DNA of 64,000 nt from Serratia liquefaciens (lineage in GTDB: Bacteria; Pseudomonadota; Gammaproteobacteria; Enterobacterales; Enterobacteriaceae): the NCBI RefSeq assembly GCF_027594825.1, contig NZ_CP088930.1:3471019-3535018 (forward strand). The letters are read 5' to 3'. A program made the translations under genes and the position numbers. The notes under the pieces were generated by a model. The model had not been told where the DNA came from. It searched no databases and saw only the letters and a list, made by a program, of their open reading frames with translations. Shown piece after piece: positions 8,581-17,996 of the stretch. Numbering within the stretch: the stretch's first letter is position 1; every line of letters starts with the position of its first letter.

Positions 8581-11500
8581 TTACATCGTCCAGTGATTAG
8601 AAATAACTTCCGCTTGTTTTAAAATTAACTCCACCGCACCCGCTGTTTTATCCGGCGGATATTTATACCGACGCAGAGTCTGTCGAACCAGGATACGCAA
8701 CCTTGCACGAACGCTTTCCCGTACCTGCCAGTCTACGGTTGTAGATTGCCGCAGCTTCAGCGTCACTTCTATCGCCAGTTTCTTAAGTACCTCATCCCCT
8801 AACTCTCGGACGGCGCTTTCGTTTTCTGCCAGTGCGTCGTAGAAGGCGATCTCGTCAGGATTCAGACCAAGCGCATCATCACGCGCCATTGCGGACTGAA
8901 AATCCTTCGCCATCTGGATCAGCTCTTCAATCACCTGCGCCGTCTCAATAGCCCGGTTGTTGTATTTAATCAGCACGGCCTGAAGACGTTCAGAATACTT
9001 CTTCTCCTGCACTACGTTATTTTTCGTGCGGGACTGGATACCATCATTAATCAGTTTTTCCAGCAGCTCTACCGCCAGGTTGCGATAAGGCATATCGTGG
9101 ACTTCCTGCAAAAACTCATCAGAAAGTAAGCCAATATTGGGCTTATCCAGCCCGGCCAGTGTGAAAATATCATCCACGCCATTAGCAATTACGGCATTAT
9201 CCAGAATCTGTTTCAGCGCGGAGTTCTTCTCGGCCTGGCTTATTTTTTTGTCCACACTGGTAAATTTGCTGATAGCGGCCTTCACTGCAGACAAGAAAGC
9301 AATCTCCAGTTTATAAGGCTGTGCCGCATCCAGCGTACAGCAAAGCGACCAGGCTTTAGTAATTGCCAATACGTTATCAAGAAAGCGTTTCTTACCGTCT
9401 TCAAGGCCGAGCACGTAGTTTGCAACAGGTACCAACAGCTTTTGTGCGTGAGCTTCAAAGCCGGTGTAGTCAAAACCCGCTGACGTTGCTGTTTTGGCAA
9501 ACATACCGTGGATGATGTCCAACTTTTCCAGCATGATTGCCAGCGCTTCTTCGGCATTAATGGTCGCATCGCCTTTACCGTTTGCATCGGTATAGGTTTT
9601 CAGCGCCAGTTTCAGTTCATTGGCGATTCCGATGTAATCCACCACCAGCCCTCCGGGTTTATCTTTGAATACCCGGTTGACGCGGGCAATGGCCTGCATC
9701 AGGTTATGTCCGCGCATTGGCTTGTCGATATACATGGTGTGACAGCAAGGGGCATCAAAGCCAGTCAGCCACATATCGCGCACAATCACCAACTTCAGCG
9801 GATCGTTCACATTCTTGAAACGGGACTCCAGCCGTTTTTTAGTTCGTTTGTTGTAGATATGCGGTTGAAGCATTGCCTTATCGGACACTGTACCGGTCAT
9901 CACGATTTTGATTTGCCCCTTTTCAGGATCGTCATCGTGCCACTCCGGGCGTAGCGCGATAATTTCATCGTAAAGATGGACGCAGATTTCACGGCTCATG
10001 GCGACAATCATCGCCTTGCCGTCCATTACGGTATTGCGCTTCTCAAAGTGAGAAATCAGATCGGCGGCAACCTGTTGGAGACGAGGTTTAGCACCAACCA
10101 GTTTCTCCAGACGGCTCCATTCACCTTTGGTTTTTTCACGCAGGTCCAGCTCATCATCTTCAATCAGTTCATCAACCTGATCGGAGAGCGCCGCCAGTTC
10201 TTCATGATTGAGATCGAGTTTCGCCAGCCGGGATTCGTAGTGAATAGGCACCGTTGCGCCATCGTCCACCGCATCCTGAATATCGTAAATCGAGACGTAA
10301 TCGCCAAATACAGCGCGGGTATCGCGATCCTCTGCCGAAACCGGTGTTCCAGTGAATCCCAGAAACGAGGCGTTAGGCAGCGCGTCACGCATATGTTTAG
10401 CGTAACCGTATTTATAGATGCCGGTTTCCCGGTCCAGGTTGGCTTTCATGCCGTACTGGCTGCGGTGGGCTTCATCGGAAATAACAACGATGTTGCTGCG
10501 CCCATTGAGAACCGGATGGGCGTTTTCCCCTTCCTCCGGGGAGAACTTCTGCACAGTGGTAAAGATAATGCCGCCAGCATCGCGGGTTGCAAGCAGTTCA
10601 CGCAGTGCTTCGCGGTCATCCGCCTGCACTGGCGTCTGTTTGAGCAGTTCCTGTGCCTGACAGAAGGTGCCGTAAAGCTGGCCGTCCAGATCGTTACGAT
10701 CGGTCACGACCACAATCGTCGGGTTGCCCATCTCCGGCTGTTGCAACAATTTACCGACGTAGCAACACATAGAGATACTTTTACCGGAACCCTGCGTATG
10801 CCAGACCACACCGGCTTTCTTACTGCCTGGCTGAATGTTGCTGTGCAGGATCAGTTGCTTACCGGTAGCAGCGACGATCGTCGCCTGCACGGCCTCACGC
10901 ACCGCGTGGAACTGGTGATAACCAGCTATTTTTTTTATCAGTCTTTCATCGTTGTTTTCGAACAGAACGAAGTAACGGATATAGTCGAGCAGCTGTTCCC
11001 GGTTAAAGAACCCCCGTACCATAGTTTCCAGTTGCCATTCCAGCAGGGGCTTATCATTTTCATTGCTGATGGTCTTCCACGGCATAAAACGTTCTTCCGT
11101 GGCCGTCAGAGAACCCACACGTGCCAGATAGCCATCGCTGACAATCAGCGCTTCATTGCTGATAAACAGATCGCGGATTTCGTCTTTATAGGTCTGTAAC
11201 TGGTGGTAGGCATCCCAGATATCTACTTTGTCGTCGATGGGGCTTTTCAGTTCCACAACCGCCAGCGGCAGTCCGTTAATAAAACAGATGATATCCGGGC
11301 GTCGCGGTTGTTTCGTTCCGCAAATAGTCATTTGATTGACCACCATAAAATGGTTGTTTTGCGGCTGGTTAAAATCCACCAGCAAGGCATGGTCGTGGAT
11401 AAGTTCTTCGTCGCAACGGTACTGAACCGGAACACCTTCCAACAACCAATGATGGAAGGCTTTGTTGCTGGCAATCAGATCCGGGCTTTCAGCGCGAGTA

Positions 11501-11715
11501 ATACGGGATATAACCTGTTCGAAGACGTCTGCGGGCAGATGCGGGTTGATTTTTTGCAGGCAGGAGGTTAACACGGGCGTCAGGAACACATCATGATAGC
11601 TGGCGCGTTGCGGGTTACTGCCATCAGGGGCAATATCCGGCCCGTGATGAATTTCCCAGCCCTGTTCAGTAAACCAGCCCAAGCAAAGCTGTTCTAAGTC
11701 GTCTTCGGTTAGCAT
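8581..11715 (-). CDS. hsdR: Type I restriction enzyme, motor/nuclease subunit HsdR
   Basis: This 1044-residue HsdR cuts unmodified DNA after ATP-driven translocation within the R2M2S complex. The N-terminal nuclease domain has RPDIICFINGLPLAVVELK near residue 140-155 (PD-ExK type). Superfamily 2 motor motifs follow: TQGSGKS near 310, VVISDEAHRSQYG near 413, GFTGTP, and MWLTGFDAPCC with QAIARVNRVF. The helical C-terminus that contacts the methylase core is complete. It is the fourth gene of the operon, 15 bases after the DUF4268 gene. Its codon use is GC-richer than the NERD gene after it, which hints that the two were joined from different sources. Confidence 0.96.
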   Translation of the reverse strand: MLTEDDLEQLCLGWFTEQGWEIHHGPDIAPDGSNPQRASYHDVFLTPVLTSCLQKINPHLPADVFEQVISRITRAESPDLIASNKAFHHWLLEGVPVQYRCDEELIHDHALLVDFNQPQNNHFMVVNQMTICGTKQPRRPDIICFINGLPLAVVELKSPIDDKVDIWDAYHQLQTYKDEIRDLFISNEALIVSDGYLARVGSLTATEERFMPWKTISNENDKPLLEWQLETMVRGFFNREQLLDYIRYFVLFENNDERLIKKIAGYHQFHAVREAVQATIVAATGKQLILHSNIQPGSKKAGVVWHTQGSGKSISMCCYVGKLLQQPEMGNPTIVVVTDRNDLDGQLYGTFCQAQELLKQTPVQADDREALRELLATRDAGGIIFTTVQKFSPEEGENAHPVLNGRSNIVVISDEAHRSQYGMKANLDRETGIYKYGYAKHMRDALPNASFLGFTGTPVSAEDRDTRAVFGDYVSIYDIQDAVDDGATVPIHYESRLAKLDLNHEELAALSDQVDELIEDDELDLREKTKGEWSRLEKLVGAKPRLQQVAADLISHFEKRNTVMDGKAMIVAMSREICVHLYDEIIALRPEWHDDDPEKGQIKIVMTGTVSDKAMLQPHIYNKRTKKRLESRFKNVNDPLKLVIVRDMWLTGFDAPCCHTMYIDKPMRGHNLMQAIARVNRVFKDKPGGLVVDYIGIANELKLALKTYTDANGKGDATINAEEALAIMLEKLDIIHGMFAKTATSAGFDYTGFEAHAQKLLVPVANYVLGLEDGKKRFLDNVLAITKAWSLCCTLDAAQPYKLEIAFLSAVKAAISKFTSVDKKISQAEKNSALKQILDNAVIANGVDDIFTLAGLDKPNIGLLSDEFLQEVHDMPYRNLAVELLEKLINDGIQSRTKNNVVQEKKYSERLQAVLIKYNNRAIETAQVIEELIQMAKDFQSAMARDDALGLNPDEIAFYDALAENESAVRELGDEVLKKLAIEVTLKLRQSTTVDWQVRESVRARLRILVRQTLRRYKYPPDKTAGAVELILKQAEVISNHWTM

Positions 11716-11730
11716 CGGTAACGTCCTGTA

Positions 11731-12927
11731 TTAAACGTGTTCGGCTTCTTCTGTAATATTTTCAGCTTCATCATGCCCGTTAAAGGTTCGCTTAATCAAC
11801 TGATTAAGTTCCGGTAGACATGTTGAAAAGGCTTTTTCAAATGCCGTCATATGTTCTACCAACCAGTCGACCATCTCCGGCCACTTATCCTGATCTGCGA
11901 TGTCGTTGATGGGTTTTCTGTAAGTAATACGACAGGATTTCTTATCCGGTAAGGCCTGCCAAAAAATTTCATGCCCAAAGCGATTTTCGATAGCGGATTT
12001 GCGTTCATGAAGCCAGTCAAACGCAAATGTATTGGTTTGTGCTGACGGTTTGGCAATCCAAAGCTCAACCCTAATTTCTTTTTTGCTGAAGATAAGATTG
12101 TACGAAACGCCACTGATGCCAGAACCTGCGCTTAACCAGTGGTCGGTTGACGGGCTGATATTATTGTAGAGTGAACATGAGCTAACGCGGAATTTCTCCA
12201 GAGCCTGGGTCCAGAACGCCTTACGTAAATGATGGCGAGCTTTGGATTCTCCAGTCGTGGACTGCTCCTCAGCCTCTTTTTGCGCCATACCGATCATGTA
12301 AGATTCCGCTTCCGGCGTCGGGATAACCTGCTTGATATCAATAAACACATCGTTACCATAACGGTAAGGTGTGACCTTAAAGCACTGTACGCGAATATTA
12401 AACTGCATTAACCAGAGTGCGGTATTAGTTGCTTCTTTGCGGAAATTTGCTGCGACCATCATGATACGCTGTGAACGATTCTGGTTAATTTGTACCTCTT
12501 CCAGGCTATCGTGCTCAAGAAATTCAGCCAGCACGTCAGCTGCAGGACGCGTTTCTTCTGGTTCGTTCTGATCGAGGTAACGTTGGAAGATCTCAACGAT
12601 ATGTTCTTTGCGTAGATTCGCGCAGTAACCCGCGTACTTCAGCGCCTGCCAGACGACATCACGCCCGGAATCATCGAGTTTGTTCTCGATGATCACCAGA
12701 TTACCGTCCTTGTCGATCGCCAGTAGATCAAGCCGCTCTTTGGTATCGTCAAACCCAGCAAACTCTTTTTGGATGATAAGTAATTCATCATCACAGTTAC
12801 GGGTCAACGCCTGCGGATGCTTTGCCAACCATTCCTGTAAGTGGTAACGTTCGGTGAAACCCGCTTGACTGAAGGTGGTTTCCTGAAGGGGTTGCAGGCT
12901 ATTGCTGGGCTGATCGACTTTAAACAT
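11731..12927 (-). CDS. DUF4268 PD-(D/E)xK nuclease-like protein in the hsd operon
   Basis: This 398-residue protein is encoded between hsdS and hsdR. The N-terminal half (about residues 20-110) shows a nuclease-fold signature, RLDLLAIDKDGNLVIIENK, with D and E-x-K spaced as in PD-(D/E)xK enzymes. The C-terminal part (about 230-380) matches what I remember as DUF4268, with aromatic-rich segments such as IRVELWIAKP and DWLVEHMTAFEKAF. The start ATG overlaps the hsdS stop by eight bases (ATGTTTAA), so it is translationally coupled. Proteins of this kind are found beside type I systems, but their task is not settled. An extra nuclease, an anti-restriction guard or a DNA-binding accessory are all possible. 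Confidence 0.75.
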   Translation of the reverse strand: MFKVDQPSNSLQPLQETTFSQAGFTERYHLQEWLAKHPQALTRNCDDELLIIQKEFAGFDDTKERLDLLAIDKDGNLVIIENKLDDSGRDVVWQALKYAGYCANLRKEHIVEIFQRYLDQNEPEETRPAADVLAEFLEHDSLEEVQINQNRSQRIMMVAANFRKEATNTALWLMQFNIRVQCFKVTPYRYGNDVFIDIKQVIPTPEAESYMIGMAQKEAEEQSTTGESKARHHLRKAFWTQALEKFRVSSCSLYNNISPSTDHWLSAGSGISGVSYNLIFSKKEIRVELWIAKPSAQTNTFAFDWLHERKSAIENRFGHEIFWQALPDKKSCRITYRKPINDIADQDKWPEMVDWLVEHMTAFEKAFSTCLPELNQLIKRTFNGHDEAENITEEAEHV

Positions 12928-14362
12928 AGTCAGTTTCCTTGGCTATTTCCTCGGCTTCCGGTAACGTGATTTCACCGGACAGGAGTTTGGGGAGTAGGGT
13001 ATCGCGTAGCTGTGAAAGCAGTGTGTTTTGATTGTGCTTTACCCGATTATTATCAATGACAAAATTACTAAACTTACCAAATTTCATTAATAATGCGTCA
13101 GGAGGTATTACCCATGGCATATTTTGAAGCACTCCTGCATCAGCCCTTTGCCTTCCGCTAGTCCCCTGCATACTTTGAATGGCCGTTATTCTGAAGGATT
13201 CTAAGCGGGCAATAAAATAACTTATAGATAAAGGAAGATCTCGTTTTACTCTCATCACAATAAATTCAGTTGATCCCCAACCGACTGTGTCATTAGAGGA
13301 GAGAAAGTCTACAAATGCAGTTTTTCCATTCTCAAGACAAGGTGTTATGCGAGCCAAGAGAGTGTCGCCATTTTTAAATTTTGTGCCACTAGTTACTTCT
13401 CGACAAACAACTTCTTGTACTGAATGTCCTTTAACAGGAACATTTTTCATATCAAGATACGGAGCATTAATTCCTTTTTTTAATATTCTTTTTGGGTTGA
13501 ATTCGATAATTTCCCCCAAATTGCCAATAGCCCATCCTTCAGGAATCTCACCTAATTCACTTTCCTGCATTGCAGACGGAAACAGTTCTGCTGTGGCCTT
13601 TAACTCAGCATATTGCTCAGGGTGCTCACGCTCAAAAATCGCCAGCGCGTCAGCACTTTTCCCGGAAATCGCCGTCATGGCAGCAAACGTCGCCTCTTCT
13701 TGCGAACCACCTGATTCCAGCACCGCGATTTTGGCTTTTACCGGTTCAAAATCAACAAACCAATTTTTGAACAGGGCCTGTGCCATTTGTTCGAGAGTTT
13801 GGTTAATTCGTTTAGCATTAACAATCTTCGAATTAATACTATCTATAACACTGACGATAAATTTTCTTTGTGCGTAAGTGCCCCACGGGATAGAATACGA
13901 AAAAATATCTGATAATGTTATACTTGCTTGGTTTGCGCTCCCCTGAGCTTTTGATATCAAATATTCTGAAAAATCTTTAGTTTTAAGTGAGATGTATAGA
14001 TATTTTTGATTCACTAAATCTTCATCAACAACTCTAAGCCTCACTGTATTCTGGTTTAATAAGGCTCCGGATAATTCACGAGGAACCCTTACAACTTTAC
14101 CCACTATTGATGCTGGGTTTTGAGGCCATGAACCAACGGTTGCAATAACCACATCATCTTCATTGAGCCGTACCATTTTGTTACTAATAGCTACTTCATG
14201 AGCAACAAAGCGAAGGTCATCAGTAGAAATTGAATCCCAAGTAAAATTGCTTACACGTACAACAGGAACACCAGCAGAAATATAATCTTTTGATTTGAAG
14301 GCAAAACCTTTTTTGTGTGCTACTAAACTACCTAGTTCTTCTCTTTTTAGTTCAAAGCCCAT
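12920..14362 (-). CDS. hsdS: Type I restriction specificity subunit HsdS
   Basis: This 480-residue HsdS supplies the bipartite DNA recognition of the type I complex. Two target-recognition domains (about residues 1-170 and 270-430) are separated by a conserved helical spacer containing INQTLEQMAQALFKNWFVDFEPVKAKI. The second spacer at the C-terminus has TLLSQLRDTLLPKLLSGEI. I chose ATG at 14362 because GGGGAG precedes it and it overlaps the hsdM stop by 11 bases; longer upstream starts would read far back into hsdM. The recognition domains are visibly AT-richer than the helical spacers, the usual sign of swapped specificity segments. The target sequence cannot be read from the gene. Confidence 0.95.
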   Translation of the reverse strand: MGFELKREELGSLVAHKKGFAFKSKDYISAGVPVVRVSNFTWDSISTDDLRFVAHEVAISNKMVRLNEDDVVIATVGSWPQNPASIVGKVVRVPRELSGALLNQNTVRLRVVDEDLVNQKYLYISLKTKDFSEYLISKAQGSANQASITLSDIFSYSIPWGTYAQRKFIVSVIDSINSKIVNAKRINQTLEQMAQALFKNWFVDFEPVKAKIAVLESGGSQEEATFAAMTAISGKSADALAIFEREHPEQYAELKATAELFPSAMQESELGEIPEGWAIGNLGEIIEFNPKRILKKGINAPYLDMKNVPVKGHSVQEVVCREVTSGTKFKNGDTLLARITPCLENGKTAFVDFLSSNDTVGWGSTEFIVMRVKRDLPLSISYFIARLESFRITAIQSMQGTSGRQRADAGVLQNMPWVIPPDALLMKFGKFSNFVIDNNRVKHNQNTLLSQLRDTLLPKLLSGEITLPEAEEIAKETDYV

Positions 14363-16058
14363 AACCCAGGCTCCCCAAGTTTTCCTTAATCTGTGATTCC
14401 AACTCTGCACTTTCATCCAACTGAATTTTAAGCTGCGCAGTCAGCCTCTCCATCTTCTCGGCAAACGGTTCATCATCTTCATCCTGTTCAACCGCACCAA
14501 CGTATCGACCAGGGGTTAAGACAAAATCATTTTTCTTGATATCGTCCAGTGTGGCAGCAAAGCAGAAGCCGGCCTTATCTTCATAATCTTTATCCATTTG
14601 CCAGGCATGGAAAGTGTCGGCAATCTTTTTAATATCATCCGTTGAGAAATCACGTAGTACGCGATCTTTCATAAAGCCAATCTGGCGGGCATCAATAAAT
14701 AGCACTTCACCCTTACGATGCGCTTTACCATTACCGCCAGATTTATCTTTGGTCAATAGCCAGATACAGGCAGGGATCTGCGTGTTAGTAAAGAGTTGAC
14801 CCGGCAAAGCTACCATACATTCAACCAGATCAGCTTCGATAATCTGACGGCGTATATCACCTTCCGTATTACTGTTGGAGCTCATCGAACCATTCGCCAA
14901 CAACAACGCCATTGAACCTTTCGGGGCCAGATGGTGGATCATATGCTGCATCCAGGCAAAGTTGGCGTTGCCCTGTGGCGGTGTGCCGTACTGCCAGCGG
15001 ACGTCATCTTCCAGCTTTGCATTCCACCACTCTTTCATATTGAACGGTGGATTAGCCATAACAAAATCGGCACGCAGATCCGGGTGCTGGTCGTTCAGGA
15101 ACGTATCGGCGTTCTGTTTACCGAAGTTAAAATCGATGCCGCGAATCACCATATTCATCGCAGCCAGTCGCCAGGTGGTAGGGTTGGACTCCTGCCCGTA
15201 AACGGAGATATTGCGTTTCTGCTCAGCTGCGTTGTAATGCTTTTCATTAGCATGCGCTTCAATAAAGCGATCGCTGGAAACAAAGAAACCACCAGAACCC
15301 ATTGCCGGGTCATAAACGCGACCATTGTAGGGCTGAAGCATTTCAACAATCAGCGTGACGATGCTTTTTGGCGTGTAATACTGGCCGCCCTGCTTGCCTT
15401 CCGCCAGTGCGAACTGACCAAGGAAGTATTCATAGACGTGGCCGAGAATATCTTTGCTCTTCAAATTGAGCTTCACGCCGTTGTATTTAGGCTCGCTAAA
15501 ACTGGTATCGGAGAAAACGTTGATCAGGCTGATTAACAGATCGTTACCAAGCTGATAGTGCCCGATACGGTTAAGGATGTTTTTCAACTTCGGGTTGCTG
15601 TTTTCGATAGTATCCAGAGCGATATCAATCAGCTTCGATACTGACGTCATGATGATATTTTTGCCGCTATCGTCTTTCCCCAGAACCGTCCCTACAGGCA
15701 AAGCAGCGTTGGTTTTGAGCGTTTCCCAGCGAGCCAGTTTGGGCACCCAGAAGACGTTTTTCTCAGTGTAATAGTCCTGGACTTCCAGCTCTTCGGCGAT
15801 CGCCTGCTGATATGCTTCTTCCGTGTCGTAATCGTCACGAGAAAGCGCGTAAATGTTGTCCGGGTTGGACTTATCTTCAAACAGCCCTTTCAGTTCCTTC
15901 TGACGGGCGTCAAAGGCATCTGAAACATACTTCAGAAAGATAAGCCCCAGCACCACATGCTTGTAGTTGGCCGCGTCCATATTGGCGCGTAGCTTGTCTG
16001 CTGCCTTCCAGAACTTAGTATCCAGATCGTTCAGAAATTGCTGTTCAGCGTTGTCCAT
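14352..16058 (-). CDS. hsdM: Type I DNA methyltransferase HsdM
   Basis: This N6-adenine methyltransferase of about 568 residues protects host sites and forms the core of the restriction complex. The N-terminal HsdM domain (FWKAADKLRANMDAANYKHV) is followed by GQYYTPKSIV, the AdoMet motif DPAMGSGGFF near residue 252 and the catalytic ANPPFN near 336. It is the promoter-proximal gene of the operon hsdM-hsdS-DUF4268-hsdR-NERD helicase. The ATG at 16058 is preserved with GAGG upstream; a TTG just before it is less likely. Having the methylase first is the normal safe order, since modification is made before restriction. Confidence 0.96.
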   Translation of the reverse strand: MDNAEQQFLNDLDTKFWKAADKLRANMDAANYKHVVLGLIFLKYVSDAFDARQKELKGLFEDKSNPDNIYALSRDDYDTEEAYQQAIAEELEVQDYYTEKNVFWVPKLARWETLKTNAALPVGTVLGKDDSGKNIIMTSVSKLIDIALDTIENSNPKLKNILNRIGHYQLGNDLLISLINVFSDTSFSEPKYNGVKLNLKSKDILGHVYEYFLGQFALAEGKQGGQYYTPKSIVTLIVEMLQPYNGRVYDPAMGSGGFFVSSDRFIEAHANEKHYNAAEQKRNISVYGQESNPTTWRLAAMNMVIRGIDFNFGKQNADTFLNDQHPDLRADFVMANPPFNMKEWWNAKLEDDVRWQYGTPPQGNANFAWMQHMIHHLAPKGSMALLLANGSMSSNSNTEGDIRRQIIEADLVECMVALPGQLFTNTQIPACIWLLTKDKSGGNGKAHRKGEVLFIDARQIGFMKDRVLRDFSTDDIKKIADTFHAWQMDKDYEDKAGFCFAATLDDIKKNDFVLTPGRYVGAVEQDEDDEPFAEKMERLTAQLKIQLDESAELESQIKENLGSLGYGL

Positions 16059-16272
16059 CAAAGCCTCAAAAAATCATCTATGCCTGGTTCGGTGCCCAGG
16101 TTGCGTAGAATCGGGGAAATTATTAGGGATCATACCCTGACGTCAGAGCGATACCAAGATGAAGGGCTGATTTCCGCATCAATACCTTGCGGCAAGGGGG
16201 GATTACTCTTTTACACTTATAGGTGCAAAATAACGGTGTTTTTCATTTCCCTACCGGAGCATCTTACGCGCT
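16059..16272. promoter_or_regulatory. Divergent promoter region between hsdM and the TIR gene
   Basis: This 214-base non-coding stretch lies between two genes that face away from each other, so it must hold the promoter of the hsd operon and that of the TIR gene. I see no clear repressor dyad; it is more AT-rich toward the TIR side. Confidence 0.6.
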
Positions 16273-17250
16273 ATGACCACTCTCGTTTTTTCCTATTCTC
16301 ATGCAGATGAAGCATTACTCAATGAACTTCAGAAGCACCTGTCCCCTCTGAAGCGGATGGGTAAAATTACCACATGGCACGATCGCCGTATCGTTCCAGG
16401 CCAAGAGTTTGAGCGCCAGATTGATCTGTACTTTTCCCAAGCAGATATCATCTTGCTACTGATCAGTAGTGATTTCATCAATTCTGATTATTGCTATCAG
16501 GTTGAAATGGCTAATGCGCTTGAGCGGCACAACCGGGGTGAAGCGGTGGTCATTCCGGTAATCTTAAGAGATTGTGCCTGGCATCAGTTGCCGTTCGGCA
16601 GCATTATGGCGGCGACAATCGATGGTAAGCCGATTACCCGATTTTCCAGTCACGATGAAGGCTATGTTCAGGTCGTCGATGCTGTCTCCCGAGCCATTGC
16701 CAATTTGGAAGCGAAAAAGCCACAGCAGAGTGTGCACGCTGCAGCTCCGGTGAATCCGATGCTTCAGGCAGCAGATACCGTTTTTACACCGCGTTCCAGC
16801 AATCTTTCTCTACCCAAGAGCTTTACCGACCTGGATAAAGATCGAGCCCGTCACGAGGGTTTTGAGTATGTCGCTCGTTATTTTGAAAACTCGCTGGATG
16901 AACTTAAAAATCGTCATGCTGGGTTAGACGTTGATTTCCAGCGAATTGATGCGAATTCATTCACTTGCTCAGTATATATCAATGGTAGCAAGGTTGGTCA
17001 ATGTGGCATCTGGCGTGGCAATCAACACCATGGAATGGGGGATATCTGTTATAGCCAGGATAACGTTGTTCGAAACAGCATTAACGAAAGCCTGAGCCTT
17101 GCTGATAATGGTCAATCTCTTGGTTTCCGTGCTCTGATGGGAGGATTTAGCAGCGGTAACTCACGAGAAGAGCTTCTGACGAACGAAGGGATGTCAGAAC
17201 ATCTCTGGGGAATGTTCTTCGGAGTAATCAAGCAACGTATGTCTCGATGA
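16273..17250 (+). CDS. TIR-domain protein with unassigned C-terminal domain
   Basis: This 325-residue protein has a TIR domain in about residues 1-150: TLVFSYSHADEALLNELQKHL, then WHDRRIVPGQEFERQI, then LLLISSDFINSDYC. The expected catalytic glutamate is E78 in YQVEMANALE. Bacterial TIR proteins commonly cleave NAD+ on sensing phage, killing or arresting the cell. After a linker the C-terminal part (about 190-325) has GFEYVARYFENSLDELKNRH and FTCSVYINGSKVGQCGIWRG. I recall similar tails on other TIR proteins but no name for the domain; it is probably the sensor or oligomerisation part. The gene diverges from hsdM and is followed 76 bases later by a small gene. It could act alone. Confidence 0.85.
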   Translation: MTTLVFSYSHADEALLNELQKHLSPLKRMGKITTWHDRRIVPGQEFERQIDLYFSQADIILLLISSDFINSDYCYQVEMANALERHNRGEAVVIPVILRDCAWHQLPFGSIMAATIDGKPITRFSSHDEGYVQVVDAVSRAIANLEAKKPQQSVHAAAPVNPMLQAADTVFTPRSSNLSLPKSFTDLDKDRARHEGFEYVARYFENSLDELKNRHAGLDVDFQRIDANSFTCSVYINGSKVGQCGIWRGNQHHGMGDICYSQDNVVRNSINESLSLADNGQSLGFRALMGGFSSGNSREELLTNEGMSEHLWGMFFGVIKQRMSR

Positions 17251-17326
17251 TTAATTGCCCCAGAATCGTTTACTTAGCCCAATTTGAACGAAGCCGGTAC
17301 TGACAAATTACGATAAGGATATAGAA

Positions 17327-17635
17327 ATGGTACAACTTAACCTTGCCAAGGTTCTGTTACTTGGAGACGAAAGCAATGGATATGTCCGTTACGAAATATT
17401 TTCAAAAGAAGGAGAGCGACCAGACTATCCAGAAAAAATTATAGTTTATCGCGAGAAGGTATTGGTGGTGAACGGTGATAAGTATTGGGCTAAAACGGAT
17501 GAAATCATCAGTCTGGATCATCTCGGATTCCAGGACGGGGGATTTCAAATGGCAATTACTTACCAGATGCGTCCTGCGCGGGATATGTTTTCAGCTATAG
17601 GTGAATGCAGAAAGCATTATAGTAATTCCCAGTGA
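17327..17635 (+). CDS. Small protein of unknown function downstream of the TIR gene
   Basis: This 102-residue protein is not recognised. It starts at an ATG with an AAGGA site. It looks soluble and beta-rich (KIIVYREKVLVVNGDKYWAKTDEI, QMAITYQMRPA), with no signal peptide or membrane span. It is co-oriented with the TIR gene 76 bases upstream, so it may be a partner or inhibitor of the TIR protein, or unrelated cargo. A large non-coding and degraded stretch follows it. Confidence 0.6.
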   Translation: MVQLNLAKVLLLGDESNGYVRYEIFSKEGERPDYPEKIIVYREKVLVVNGDKYWAKTDEIISLDHLGFQDGGFQMAITYQMRPARDMFSAIGECRKHYSNSQ

Positions 17636-17774
17636 CCGGACGATTATAGAACAGACTAATTCAGCAAAGTTGATCTCAGTTCTACTTCAGTTCTGAAGAT
17701 TTGGCGTGGTAGGCCGGGCAGCGAATGATCCTTAATAATTAGTGCCAGATTGCGTACAGTGCCGATTGTCTCTG

Positions 17775-17975
17775 TTAAGCATTGAGATAGATATGGTGCA
17801 GACGATTAATCAGTTGGATTTCACTGATGTCTGGCTTCGCATAAGGACAATCATGCAACGTATAGCCACAGAGAAGACAGATATAACTGTCGTTAGGCGC
17901 GCCCCGTGTGGTTAATAGCCTCGGAACATAATCGGACTCCTGTTGGCAGGCGTAAGCCGTCCCTGAAGGGCAGGC
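17775..17975 (-). pseudogene. Start-less Cys-rich gene remnant
   Basis: An open frame of 66 codons runs between stops and reads like real protein, with CQQESDYVPRLL and a zinc-ribbon-like ICLLCGYTLHDCPYAKP. No ATG or GTG occurs in it, and the only TTG lies inside the Cys cluster. The 5' end appears to have been lost at the hairpin at 17949-17982. I do not recognise the parent gene. It lies among decayed CP4-type island pieces. Confidence 0.35.
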
Positions 17976-17982
17976 TTACGCC
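17949..17982. terminator. Strong hairpin without T-run
   Basis: The perfect 10-bp stem GGCGTAAGCC/GGCTTACGCC has a 14-base loop. It sits between two gene remnants on opposite strands. No clear T-run follows on either side, so it may be an element end or recombination scar, not a working terminator. Confidence 0.45.
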
Positions 17983-17996
17983 ATGCTGTTGTATAG

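Noticed and set aside
9976..11199. 407-codon frame antisense to hsdR
   Set aside because: A shadow of hsdR, which has all its motifs in the opposite strand; composition is not protein-like.
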